Shown here: piece by piece, positions 7,573 to 14,344 of the stretch | Numbering within the stretch: position 1 is the first letter of the stretch | How the letters are laid out: each line of letters begins with the position of its first letter | Source: Rickettsia typhi | Lineage (GTDB): Bacteria > Pseudomonadota > Gammaproteobacteria > Burkholderiales > Burkholderiaceae_C | Direction of reading: 5' to 3' | Assembly (NCBI GenBank): GCA_943325485.2 | Contig: CALPPP020000015.1 | Location: 1-14,735, forward strand | Length of the DNA stretch: 14,735 nucleotides | Program-made: the position numbers and the translations under genes | Notes under the pieces: model-generated | Told to the model about the DNA's origin: nothing | What the model saw: the letters and a program-made list of their open reading frames with translations, nothing else | The model's database searches: none

Positions 7573-9001
7573 GAAAAACCAATATCACCGTCAACGCTTG
7601 GGCGCTTTGTATTTGCTACCCATTCTATTCAGCCTTCTTTCGCTTACATCTATCAAGGCCAATGCTGAATCCAGCCAAGCTGATACTCCGGTAGAAACCA
7701 CCGAACTGCAAGCCCTGCCGGAGACAGCATCAAGCAGCCATAAGGTCACCGAGGTAGAAATTCCTGCTGATTTATGGATACGCATACGTCGTGGCTTTGC
7801 CATGCCTGACCTGCAAGTCGATTTGGTACAAGACCGCGAACAGTGGTATGCCAACCGCCCCGATTACATCGAACGCATGACGGCACGCTCAAGCAAATAC
7901 CTCTTTCACATCGTTGAAGAGATTGAACGACGCGGCATGCCCACCGAGTTGGCTTTGCTGCCCTTCATTGAAAGTGCATTCAATCCACAGGCGGTATCTT
8001 CTGCCCGTGCCAGTGGCATGTGGCAGTTCATGCCGCGTACCGGCAAAGATTTTGACTTGAAACAAAACGCTTTTCGTGATGACCGCCGCGATGTGCTGGC
8101 CTCGACCCGCGCTGCACTGGACTATTTGCAGCGCTTGTACGGCATGTTTGGGGACTGGCACCTTGCTTTGGCCGCTTACAACTGGGGAGAAGGCAATGTT
8201 GGCAAAGCGGTCAACCGCAACCAGCGTGCGGGTCAACCCGTGGCTTATACCGACCTGCGTATGCCTGCAGAGACACGCCTCTATGTACCCAAATTGCAGG
8301 CGATGAAGAACTTGGTCGCCAACCCGCAAGACAAGGGTATTCAACTGCCCTCCATTCCCAATCACCCTTACTTCCAATCAGTCCCCTTGCCTCGGGACAT
8401 GGATGTGGCCTTGGTCGCTCGCTTGGCCGAAGTACCCATTGAAGATTTCAAAGCCCTCAATCCGTCGGCACATCGCCCCGTCTTATTGGCTGGGGGGACA
8501 TCGCAAATTCTTTTGCCTTGGGACAACGCTGAAATTTTTGAGCGCAACATTGCTGCTTATGACGGTCGTTTGGCGAGTTGGACTGTCTGGGTCGCACCTA
8601 AAAACATGAAGGTTCCAGAAGCGGCCAAAAAAGTGGGTATGAGCGAAGAAGACATGCGCAGTGTGAACAAAATACCGCCACGCATGTTGATCAAAGCCGG
8701 CTCAGCCCTCTTGGTCCCGCGCCCGAGCAAGCAGGAGAAAGACGTCACCTCCAAAGTAGCCGATAACGGTCAATTGAACTTAGCGCCTGAAGTGACCTTG
8801 CGCAAACAAACCATCAAGGCGCGTAAAAAAGACAGCCTGGCCAGCGTGGCCAAGCGCTACAGGGTCGCCATTGCCGATGTAGCGAAATGGAACAACCTCT
8901 CGGTTGACAGTGCGTTGAAATCGGGACAAAAACTGGTGCTCATGCTTCCTGCCAAATCTGGCGGCAAAGCTAAAAAAGCCAATCAGCGCAACACAGGCTA
9001 G
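7571..9001 (+). CDS. mltD: Membrane-bound lytic murein transglycosylase D
   Basis: Cleaves the MurNAc-GlcNAc bond of peptidoglycan, forming 1,6-anhydro muropeptides, in the periplasm or at the outer membrane. Residues 1-32 form a Sec signal peptide with a likely cleavage after ANA; I see no lipobox, unlike the lipoprotein in E. coli. The SLT domain has catalytic E134 in LPFIESAFNP, then ASGMWQFMPRTG and the AAYNWGEGNV motif. A degenerate LysM-like stretch (about 355-385) precedes a clearer C-terminal LysM peptidoglycan-binding repeat (about 412-460, with IADVAKWNNL). The tail is very basic (Lys-rich). Length is 476 aa. An AGAGG at 7546-7550 is too far upstream to serve this start. The gene ends 2 bp from the convergent substrate-binding protein gene, with no visible terminator between them. 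Confidence 0.92.
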   Translation: MKNQYHRQRLGALYLLPILFSLLSLTSIKANAESSQADTPVETTELQALPETASSSHKVTEVEIPADLWIRIRRGFAMPDLQVDLVQDREQWYANRPDYIERMTARSSKYLFHIVEEIERRGMPTELALLPFIESAFNPQAVSSARASGMWQFMPRTGKDFDLKQNAFRDDRRDVLASTRAALDYLQRLYGMFGDWHLALAAYNWGEGNVGKAVNRNQRAGQPVAYTDLRMPAETRLYVPKLQAMKNLVANPQDKGIQLPSIPNHPYFQSVPLPRDMDVALVARLAEVPIEDFKALNPSAHRPVLLAGGTSQILLPWDNAEIFERNIAAYDGRLASWTVWVAPKNMKVPEAAKKVGMSEEDMRSVNKIPPRMLIKAGSALLVPRPSKQEKDVTSKVADNGQLNLAPEVTLRKQTIKARKKDSLASVAKRYRVAIADVAKWNNLSVDSALKSGQKLVLMLPAKSGGKAKKANQRNTG

Positions 9002-9003
9002 AG

Positions 9004-10089
9004 TTACATTCGAAAGCGCTGCTTGGCCGCGCGAACAAAGTCATTGCGCGCTGTACCCTGCCAAACTAGCGTTGAAGACAAGAGGCTGGGGTCGAGTAAC
9101 CTGAGCATACGCAGGCTGACCTGCTGAGCCTCGGGTGTGAGCAAGCCGTCCAAGGAAAAACTCTCTCGCAGGTTGTCAACAGCATTCAGGTAAACCAAAC
9201 GGTCTGGTACCACTGGGTTGTCCACCGTGTAGCGCAAAAGGTCGGAGGGGCCCGCGGTTTTTAACCACTTAAGACTGCGTACCACGGCCGACACAAGCGC
9301 CTGGCAAGCCAGAGGATTCTCTTTCGCAAAGGCGTTGGAAACTATCAAGCAGTTTCCAGGCAAAAGCCCACCAAACACTTGCTGGGTTTGCTTGAGGGTT
9401 CGAAAATTTCTGACCACAGCCAAATCGTCCTTCTTCTCCAGCGCTGTCATCAAGGGATCTGAAGCAAACAGCGCATCCAAAGAGCCGCTGCGAACAGCCA
9501 CCAAGGCATGCAGCGGTGAATTGAGATAGACCCATTGAATCTCATTGGGCCCAAGCCCTGAGCGCATCACACTGAACGACAGGCAACGTTGTGCAGCGCC
9601 ATCTGCATCCAAAAGGCCTATGCGCTTGCCGCGAAGATCTGCCATGGTTTTGAAATTGGGGATGTTTTTATTGGAGATACCCAAAGCCCATTGGGGCGTA
9701 CGCGCAATTTGCACAATGCTCACGGCATCAAAGCCTTTTTGTTTCAGCAGCAATGCGTTGTCATAGGACGCACACAACACATCGGCGCTGCCTTGCGTCA
9801 AGGCAGACAAGGCTGCGGTTTGGCTGGCTTGCTCGACAAACTCAACCGTCAAACCTTCGGCTTTGAAAAACCCCAACTGCTCGGCAAGTAACAAGGGCAA
9901 ATGGGAGAAGGATGTTCGGTCGTCTAAGACCAAGCTCAAGCGTGATTTGTCAGGGCTGGCCAGGGCGGCCAAAGGCGAGAGTGTTAAGCAGGCAGCCAAT
10001 GCCGAACAACCCATCAGCCATTGGCGTCGGTGGCTCAAAGAAAGATCGGTTAATCGCGAATCTGTCATGCTTCGAGCATAAGCATTCAC
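9004..10089 (-). CDS. Orphan ABC-type substrate-binding protein, NMT1/SsuA/TauA-like
   Basis: Predicted periplasmic binding protein of the NMT1/THI5-like fold, which in characterised relatives captures sulfonates, taurine, nitrate or thiamine precursors for an ABC importer. A twin-arginine-like signal (SHRRQWLMG, then a hydrophobic stretch ending ALA-SP near residue 45) exports it. An LAAC sequence inside the same stretch could alternatively be a lipobox. The mature part has the family features LPLLLAEQLGFFKAEGL, GSADVL and LRGKRIGL. The longest frame begins with GTG at 10089 (361 aa). An ATG at 10068 (354 aa) is equally possible, and neither has a clear Shine-Dalgarno sequence. No permease or ATPase gene is adjacent, so the partner transporter and ligand are unknown. 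It lies 40 bp downstream of recR on the same strand, but a functional link is not expected. Confidence 0.83.
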   Translation of the reverse strand: MNAYARSMTDSRLTDLSLSHRRQWLMGCSALAACLTLSPLAALASPDKSRLSLVLDDRTSFSHLPLLLAEQLGFFKAEGLTVEFVEQASQTAALSALTQGSADVLCASYDNALLLKQKGFDAVSIVQIARTPQWALGISNKNIPNFKTMADLRGKRIGLLDADGAAQRCLSFSVMRSGLGPNEIQWVYLNSPLHALVAVRSGSLDALFASDPLMTALEKKDDLAVVRNFRTLKQTQQVFGGLLPGNCLIVSNAFAKENPLACQALVSAVVRSLKWLKTAGPSDLLRYTVDNPVVPDRLVYLNAVDNLRESFSLDGLLTPEAQQVSLRMLRLLDPSLLSSTLVWQGTARNDFVRAAKQRFRM

Positions 10090-10129
10090 AACATTGAGCG
10101 CATCAGGTGCACCCCTGTTGGTAAAAACC

Positions 10130-10726
10130 TTAGGTGCTACGCCTGTCCATCAAAGCATGGGCAATCGTGCCTAAATCTACATATTCCAATTCGCTGCCAA
10201 CCGGCACCCCACGTGCCAAGCGGGTCACTGCCAAGCCTTTGCGTCTAAAGACCTCACTCAAAACATGGGCAGTGGCCTCCCCCTCAGCGGTGAAGTTGGT
10301 GGCCAAGATCACCTCTTGCACCAAGCCATCGTCCACCCTTTGAATCAGCTTTTGCATGCCGATGTCATGCGGTCCAATGCCTTCAATCGGGCTGAGTTTG
10401 CCCATCAATACAAAGTAAAGACCTTGATAGGCCAAGGTTCGCTCTAAAGCGGATTGATCCGAGGGTGTCTCCACCACACACAAGCGGGTAGCGTCACGCT
10501 GCGAGTCTTGGCAGGTTGCACAGATCTCAAACTCGGTCAGGGTATGGCAACGTTGACAATGCTTGACGGCCTCTACGGCATTCATCAAGGTTCGCGCCAG
10601 CAATTGCGCACCTTCTGGGTCGTGTTGCAGCAAGTGGTAAGCCATGCGTGAAGCAGAACGCTGCCCCACCCCAGGCAAGCGCCTGAGGGCTTGAACCAAG
10701 GCCTCTAGGGCGCTGTTGTCGCGCAT
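10130..10726 (-). CDS. recR: Recombination mediator protein RecR
   Basis: Works with RecO (and RecF) to load RecA on gapped, SSB-coated DNA. The 198-aa product has an N-terminal helix-hairpin-helix ([16 protein letters not shown], about 14-29), a four-cysteine zinc finger (C57, C60, C69, C72) and a Toprim domain (from about residue 80, with VVETPSD), ending in the usual short C-terminal wing. The start ATG at 10726 shares a base with the stop of ybaB (TAATG), indicating coupled translation. It is third in the dnaX-ybaB-recR cluster, an order widespread in proteobacteria. Confidence 0.96.
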   Translation of the reverse strand: MRDNSALEALVQALRRLPGVGQRSASRMAYHLLQHDPEGAQLLARTLMNAVEAVKHCQRCHTLTEFEICATCQDSQRDATRLCVVETPSDQSALERTLAYQGLYFVLMGKLSPIEGIGPHDIGMQKLIQRVDDGLVQEVILATNFTAEGEATAHVLSEVFRRKGLAVTRLARGVPVGSELEYVDLGTIAHALMDRRST

Positions 10727-11058
10727 TAAAAGGGCAGCTTCATGCCGCCGGGCAAACCGGGCATTCCACCAGTGAGTTTGCCCATCTTGGCCTCAGTGGT
10801 TTCCTCCACTTTGCGAGCGCCATCGTTGAATGCGGCGGCAATCAGGTCTTCTAGCATGTCTTTGTCGTCGCCCATGAGACTGGGGTCAATCGTGACGCGT
10901 TTGACTTGGTGTTTGCAGGTCATGAGGATTTGCACCATGCCTGAGCCGGCTTCGCCAGTCACTTCGATGAAAGCCAATTCCTCTTGGGCTTTTTTCAAGT
11001 TTTCTTGCATGGCTTGGGCTTGTTTCATCAGGCCCGCGAGTTGTCCTTTGTTGAACAT
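10726..11058 (-). CDS. ybaB: YbaB/EbfC family nucleoid-associated protein
   Basis: Small DNA-binding dimer of the YbaB/EbfC family, placed almost universally between dnaX and recR. The 110-aa product starts with a basic, amphipathic helix ([20 protein letters not shown]) that forms part of the tweezer-like dimer. The core strand region ([16 protein letters not shown]) and a C-terminal helix ([18 protein letters not shown]) follow, then a Gly/Pro/Met-rich tail. It starts 9 bp after the dnaX stop and overlaps recR by one base, so it is in the same operon. Its exact role, nucleoid packing or recombination support, is not settled. Confidence 0.94.
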   Translation of the reverse strand: MFNKGQLAGLMKQAQAMQENLKKAQEELAFIEVTGEAGSGMVQILMTCKHQVKRVTIDPSLMGDDKDMLEDLIAAAFNDGARKVEETTEAKMGKLTGGMPGLPGGMKLPF

Positions 11059-11067
11059 GGTGGTCTT

Positions 11068-12630
11068 TCAGTGGTCTAGAAGTCTTAGGGTGCCAGGAAT
11101 GATCTTGGCATCGTATTCTTGGATCAGGCGTTGTACGCTGGGGTGGTTGAGGATATCTGCTTCGGCTTGCGCCATGCGTTGCTGTTGCAGCGCCGTGATG
11201 CGCCTGGCCGGCGAGTCTTGCACAGAGCCTTGCATGACTTGCAGACTCACCGCATGACCCAGCGATTGCAGGGCCAGTTGCAGTCGCTCACGGTTGCTGG
11301 CATTGTTGAGGGACTCGCTTTCAACATGCAAATGCCACACACCATCGGCTTGGGCCATCAGTTGCGACTGCATGGCCAGTTCGCGTGTCATGGCTTGAAT
11401 CAATTGGGCTTTAACCATGTCTTGCACCACGGCTAACCATAACTCCCCTAAACCTGTATCGGCCTCAGACGAAGAAACGGCTTGGGGTGTAGGCCGAGGC
11501 TCAACGGCTGTTTTCAGAGTTTTTTTTTCAGCCTCAGCCTTGGCTGGCTTGAAGGCCAGCAAACGCAACAACACCATGGTCAGCGCCGCATATTCATCGG
11601 GGGCCAAGCCCAAATCAGCCCGCCCATGCAAGCAAATGCTGTAGAGCAACTGGGTTTCGTCAGAAGGCATCAAGCCAGATAAATCGGCAATACGCTGCAC
11701 ATCGGGATCAGGGTCATCTCCTGCACTGGTTTGCGCCACGGCTTGGTTGACCGCCATGCGTTGCAAGACCATGCCCATCTCTTCTAACAAAGAACTGGCG
11801 GAAAGGCCCAAGTGACGTAACGACTCGCAGGTATTCACCACCAAGGCACCATCGCCATGGGCCAAAGCTTCGATCAAGGTGAACACATGGCTGCGGTCAA
11901 CACTGCCCAACATATCGCGCACCACGGCTTCAGCCAATGCGCCGTTGCCAAAGGCGATGGCTTGGTCGGTCAAAGACAAAGCATCCCGCATGGAGCCGCG
12001 AGCGGCACGGGCGAGCAAGCGCAGGGATTGCACATCCGCTTTGACATGCTCATCACCCAACACCTGCGTCAGGTGCTCGACGATGGTCTCAGGCGCCATG
12101 GGGCGCAAATTGAATTGCAAGCAACGCGACAGCACAGTGACCGGTACTTTGTGCGGATCGGTGGTGGCCAACACAAACTTCAAATACTCGGGCGGCTCTT
12201 CCAAGGTTTTCAGCATGGCATTGAACGCGGTGTTGCTGAGCATGTGCACCTCGTCAATCATGAAGACTTTGAAGCGCCCTTGCACCGGCTTGTAAGCGGC
12301 TTGCTCCAGCAACTGCTGAACTTCATCCACACCTCGGTTGGAGGCTGCGTCAAGTTCGGTGTAATCGACAAATCGGCCTGCATCAATGTCTACGCAGGCA
12401 GAACACACGCCACAAGGCTCGTCTGTGATACCAGTTTCACAGTTCAAGGACTTGGCCAAAATACGCGACACCGTGGTTTTGCCTACGCCACGGGTGCCAG
12501 TGAACAAATAAGCATGGTGCAGACGCTGTGAGCGCAGCGCATTGGTCAGGGCCTGCACCACATGCGACTGACCCACCAACTGGGTGAAGGTCTTGGGACG
12601 GTATTTGCGAGCGAGCACCAAATAGGACAT
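11068..12630 (-). CDS. dnaX: DNA polymerase III subunits gamma/tau
   Basis: Clamp-loader ATPase that loads the beta clamp; in the long tau form it also ties polymerase cores to the helicase. Walker A is GTRGVGKT (45-52). A four-cysteine zinc module (C64, C73, C76, C79) is followed by Walker B (MIDEVHML, D126-E127), sensor 1 (LATTDPHK, about 154-161), the SRC arginine finger (168-170) and sensor 2 (RGSMRDAL, R215). The oligomerisation domain runs to about 362, followed by a short Lys/Pro-rich linker and a tau-specific C-terminal domain. At 520 aa it is shorter than the 643-aa E. coli tau. The linker contains a nine-A run at codons 368-371 described separately. The gene opens the dnaX-ybaB-recR operon; its promoter must lie in or near the divergent ffs gene. 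Confidence 0.97.
   Translation of the reverse strand: MSYLVLARKYRPKTFTQLVGQSHVVQALTNALRSQRLHHAYLFTGTRGVGKTTVSRILAKSLNCETGITDEPCGVCSACVDIDAGRFVDYTELDAASNRGVDEVQQLLEQAAYKPVQGRFKVFMIDEVHMLSNTAFNAMLKTLEEPPEYLKFVLATTDPHKVPVTVLSRCLQFNLRPMAPETIVEHLTQVLGDEHVKADVQSLRLLARAARGSMRDALSLTDQAIAFGNGALAEAVVRDMLGSVDRSHVFTLIEALAHGDGALVVNTCESLRHLGLSASSLLEEMGMVLQRMAVNQAVAQTSAGDDPDPDVQRIADLSGLMPSDETQLLYSICLHGRADLGLAPDEYAALTMVLLRLLAFKPAKAEAEKKTLKTAVEPRPTPQAVSSSEADTGLGELWLAVVQDMVKAQLIQAMTRELAMQSQLMAQADGVWHLHVESESLNNASNRERLQLALQSLGHAVSLQVMQGSVQDSPARRITALQQQRMAQAEADILNHPSVQRLIQEYDAKIIPGTLRLLDH
11520..11528 (-). other. A9 slippery run in dnaX (possible gamma/tau switch)
   Basis: On the coding strand nine consecutive A's follow a G, read as GAA AAA AAA ACT (residues 368-371). 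If one A is re-read or an extra A is transcribed, the protein ends NSENSR and stops at the TGA complementary to 11501-11503, giving about 376 aa. If one A is skipped, it ends after one Leu, at the TGA complementary to 11514-11516. Both products keep the complete ATPase and oligomerisation domains and lose the tau-only part. A 6-bp hairpin (11543-11548 with 11555-11560) lies about 14 bases upstream on the coding strand, and AAGG/GAGG purine stretches sit between it and the run. A 7-bp stem (11491-11497 with 11459-11465, loop 25) begins about 22 bases downstream, farther than in E. coli. Confidence 0.55.
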
Positions 12631-12649
12631 GGCTTCATTCTACGGGGCG

Positions 12650-12655
12650 TACAAT
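12650..12655 (+). promoter_or_regulatory. Candidate -10 box for ffs
   Basis: TACAAT (five of six matches to consensus) lies about 7 bp before the inferred 5' end of the SRP RNA, between the dnaX start and ffs. The -35 region would overlap the first codons of dnaX on the other strand, and I see no strong TTGACA-like match there. Placement fits a strong short promoter for a stable RNA, but the call rests on the -10 alone. Confidence 0.4.
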
Positions 12656-12657
12656 TT

Positions 12658-12758
12658 GCCTCGACGGGCCTTCCCACATGGGGAAGCGGCCAACCGGGTC
12701 AGGTGGGGAACCAAGCAGCCCTAACTGTGGAGCCAGTGCTGGGGTCAAGGCTCGTCAC
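12658..12758 (+). ncRNA. ffs: Signal recognition particle RNA (4.5S RNA, small bacterial type)
   Basis: RNA scaffold that binds Ffh and targets inner-membrane proteins to the membrane. The conserved apical domain is visible: GTCAGG (12698-12703), the GGAA tetraloop (12707-12710) and AGCAGCC (12714-12720) on the other side, as in E. coli 4.5S RNA. The ends pair over 10 bp (12663-12672 with 12747-12756, one G-U), giving the expected long hairpin of about 100 nt. Exact ends are inferred from the terminal stem and the upstream TACAAT. It is divergent from dnaX, a common neighbour of ffs, and lies immediately before the integrase region. Confidence 0.87.
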
Positions 12759-12772
12759 CCTTAACTGTCCGG

Positions 12773-12808
12773 GCCTTCAAAAACAAGCACTTACGTTGTT
12801 TTGAAGGC
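12773..12808. other. Strong hairpin between ffs and the integrase
   Basis: A 10-bp perfect inverted repeat, GCCTTCAAAA (12773-12782) and TTTTGAAGGC (12799-12808), is extended inward by CAA/TTG past one bulged A. It begins about 15 bases after the end of ffs. Neither strand has a T-tract right after the stem, so it is not a textbook terminator. It may still end or protect the ffs transcript, or be an integrase binding site. The right arm also contains the only weak promoter-like match for the integrase (TTGTTT at 12797-12802, TATGTA at 12821-12826). Confidence 0.45.
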
Positions 12809-12865
12809 AAGTCAAGCGCTTATGTATCACCTGAGTGTGTCACGTAACCTCAACGTGGAGCATTT

Positions 12866-14101
12866 ATGGCTGGACTCACAGGACTATTTCGCCGGGGAAC
12901 AACGTACTACATGCGTGTTCTTCTGCCCCTTGATCATCCCCTCCGAGCAGAACGTCCAACCGGGCGCATCGTCGTCTCTCTTGGCTCAAGTAATTACCGT
13001 GAAGCACTGTCAAAGGGATATGTAAAACGGGCTGAAATCCTTGCGGGGGCCATCTATGAAACCGTACCGACTGCGTCAACCCTTGGGCCTCGCCCCCACC
13101 ATGTTGGTAGCCCTGCCCTCACCCTAAAGGAACTGTATCTGCGCTGGCAAGCGTCAAAACATACATCCGAAGATTCATCCCGTGCATGTCTGCGTGCTAT
13201 CCATCTGTTTGAGGAGTTTTCAGGAAAGGTAAAGCTGACCCAGATCAATCGTGACATGGGGGATAAATTTCGCTCATGGCTTCAGCAGCAACCCACCTCT
13301 TCAAAGACAGCACGCGACCGCTTGGTTTGGCTCAAAAATTTGCTGAACTATGCAAGCAAAGACCTTGAGTTGATCCCTAAGAATCCTTGGCGCGGCTTGG
13401 ACATCAAGGCGCATACAGAAGCGCCTCGTCAGCCGTGGTCGGATGAGTCTCTGACCAAACTCTTTAGCCATCCCATTTGGGCTGAAGGTCTTATCCCCAA
13501 AAACACAAAGGCAGGTGGATTGGCTGCGTATTGGATTCCGCTGCTTGGCTTGTATTCTGGAGCTAGATGCTCTGAACTGTGCCAACTGCGCAAGGATGAC
13601 ATCAAAAAAGAGTCCGGTGTGTGGATGATGCAAATCCATGACGGTGACACTACCCAGCGCATCAAAACCAACGCAGCAAGAAGAACGATTCCCCTGCACA
13701 ATGAACTCTTGAGGCTTGGGTTTGTCCAATACTGCGAGTCAATGGCACAGGGTAGCCTTTGGCCTAATCTGCCGAAACGAGAGGGCAAAGCTGGGGGCTT
13801 TTTCAGCCAGTTCTTTGGGGGGCTTCGTGCAGAGCTTGGCATACCTCCATCTATGAGTTTTCATAGCTTTCGGCATAGCGCAAGAACAAACCTTGCTTGC
13901 GCTGGTGTTGCTGAGTCAGTAATTGACAGACTTCTTGGACACATCGGCACTGGTAGCGTTGGGGCCAAGGTTTATACACACCCCTCTAACCAAAAGTTAC
14001 AAGAAGCTATAAATTGTTTGCCTGCATCAACTGGAAATTTCCGACAATATCAGTCACAGGTGAACGCTACAGAACCAGCGATTCCACAATCTACGCCGTG
14101 A
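12866..14101 (+). CDS. Tyrosine site-specific recombinase (integrase) with DUF6538-like N-terminus
   Basis: Predicted integrase that inserts and excises its element by strand exchange between attachment sites. Residues about 1-60 (LFRRGTTYYMRVLLP...VSLGSSNYREA) resemble the DUF6538 arm-binding N-terminus. A core-binding helical domain spans about 86-180 and the catalytic domain about 190-375. All catalytic residues are present: R234 (SGARCSEL), K267 (RIKTNAARR), H333 and R336 (HSFRH), H359 (LLGHIG) and Y370 (KVYTHPS). It therefore looks active. The start at 12866 has a good Shine-Dalgarno sequence (GGAG, 5 bp upstream). The last eight or so codons overlap, out of frame, the remnant of another recombinase, so the original 3' end may have been replaced. 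Length is 411 aa. Confidence 0.9.
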   Translation: MAGLTGLFRRGTTYYMRVLLPLDHPLRAERPTGRIVVSLGSSNYREALSKGYVKRAEILAGAIYETVPTASTLGPRPHHVGSPALTLKELYLRWQASKHTSEDSSRACLRAIHLFEEFSGKVKLTQINRDMGDKFRSWLQQQPTSSKTARDRLVWLKNLLNYASKDLELIPKNPWRGLDIKAHTEAPRQPWSDESLTKLFSHPIWAEGLIPKNTKAGGLAAYWIPLLGLYSGARCSELCQLRKDDIKKESGVWMMQIHDGDTTQRIKTNAARRTIPLHNELLRLGFVQYCESMAQGSLWPNLPKREGKAGGFFSQFFGGLRAELGIPPSMSFHSFRHSARTNLACAGVAESVIDRLLGHIGTGSVGAKVYTHPSNQKLQEAINCLPASTGNFRQYQSQVNATEPAIPQSTP

Positions 14102-14234
14102 AGCCGTCTCCCGTTTGTTTGAAAAGGGATTAAACACTTTTGAAGTTGGCTCAATCAGTGGGCATAAGACTCTAGCGATGCTTCAACGGTACACACACAT
14201 TAGAGCCAATGACCTTGCACTTAAATTAGGCTGA
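14079..14234 (+). pseudogene. C-terminal remnant of a second tyrosine recombinase
   Basis: In the frame of 14085, from about RFHNLRREAVSRLF to a TGA at 14232-14234, the translation gives the last 50 or so residues of a tyrosine recombinase: the HxxR box (HNLRREA), the SGHK box and the YTHIRA tyrosine box, then a natural-looking end (LALKLG). The frame is closed by a TGA at 14061-14063 and no start or N-terminal part exists, so it is a fragment. Its sequence type (FEKGLN, SISGHKTLAML) differs from the neighbouring complete integrase. It overlaps the end of that gene by about 23 bases in another frame. It is probably a scar of an earlier element or of recombination at this site. Confidence 0.8.
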
Positions 14235-14302
14235 ATGCATTACGGCTGATACTTGAAATAAATGATAGTGACAGCTTGCTTTGTACCACTAACAAAAACA
14301 GT

Positions 14303-14323
14303 AAAAAAAGAGATATTCCTCTT
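14303..14323 (-). terminator. Possible intrinsic terminator of the edge gene
   Basis: On the minus strand, about 21 bases after the stop of the edge gene, AAGAG and CTCTT (14319-14323 with 14308-14312) can pair around a 6-base loop, followed directly by more T's (14303-14307). Placement and T-tract fit a Rho-independent terminator, but the stem is short and AT-rich. The rest of the spacer between 14235 and 14344 shows nothing else. Confidence 0.4.
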
Positions 14324-14344
14324 GAAATCAATTACTTGAAGCAG

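Noticed and set aside
10090..10129. Terminator or promoter between recR and the binding protein
   Set aside because: Only small pairings (GGT-ACC and CAGG-CCTG around the GGTGCACC palindrome) with no T-tract, and no convincing -10/-35 pair.
11857..12531. 224-codon open frame antisense to dnaX
   Set aside because: It mirrors the dnaX coding sequence, has no recognisable motif and is rich in His/Gln as expected from the antisense of a GC-biased gene.
13054..13842. Minus-strand open frames inside the integrase
   Set aside because: Antisense shadows of a complete recombinase with all catalytic residues.
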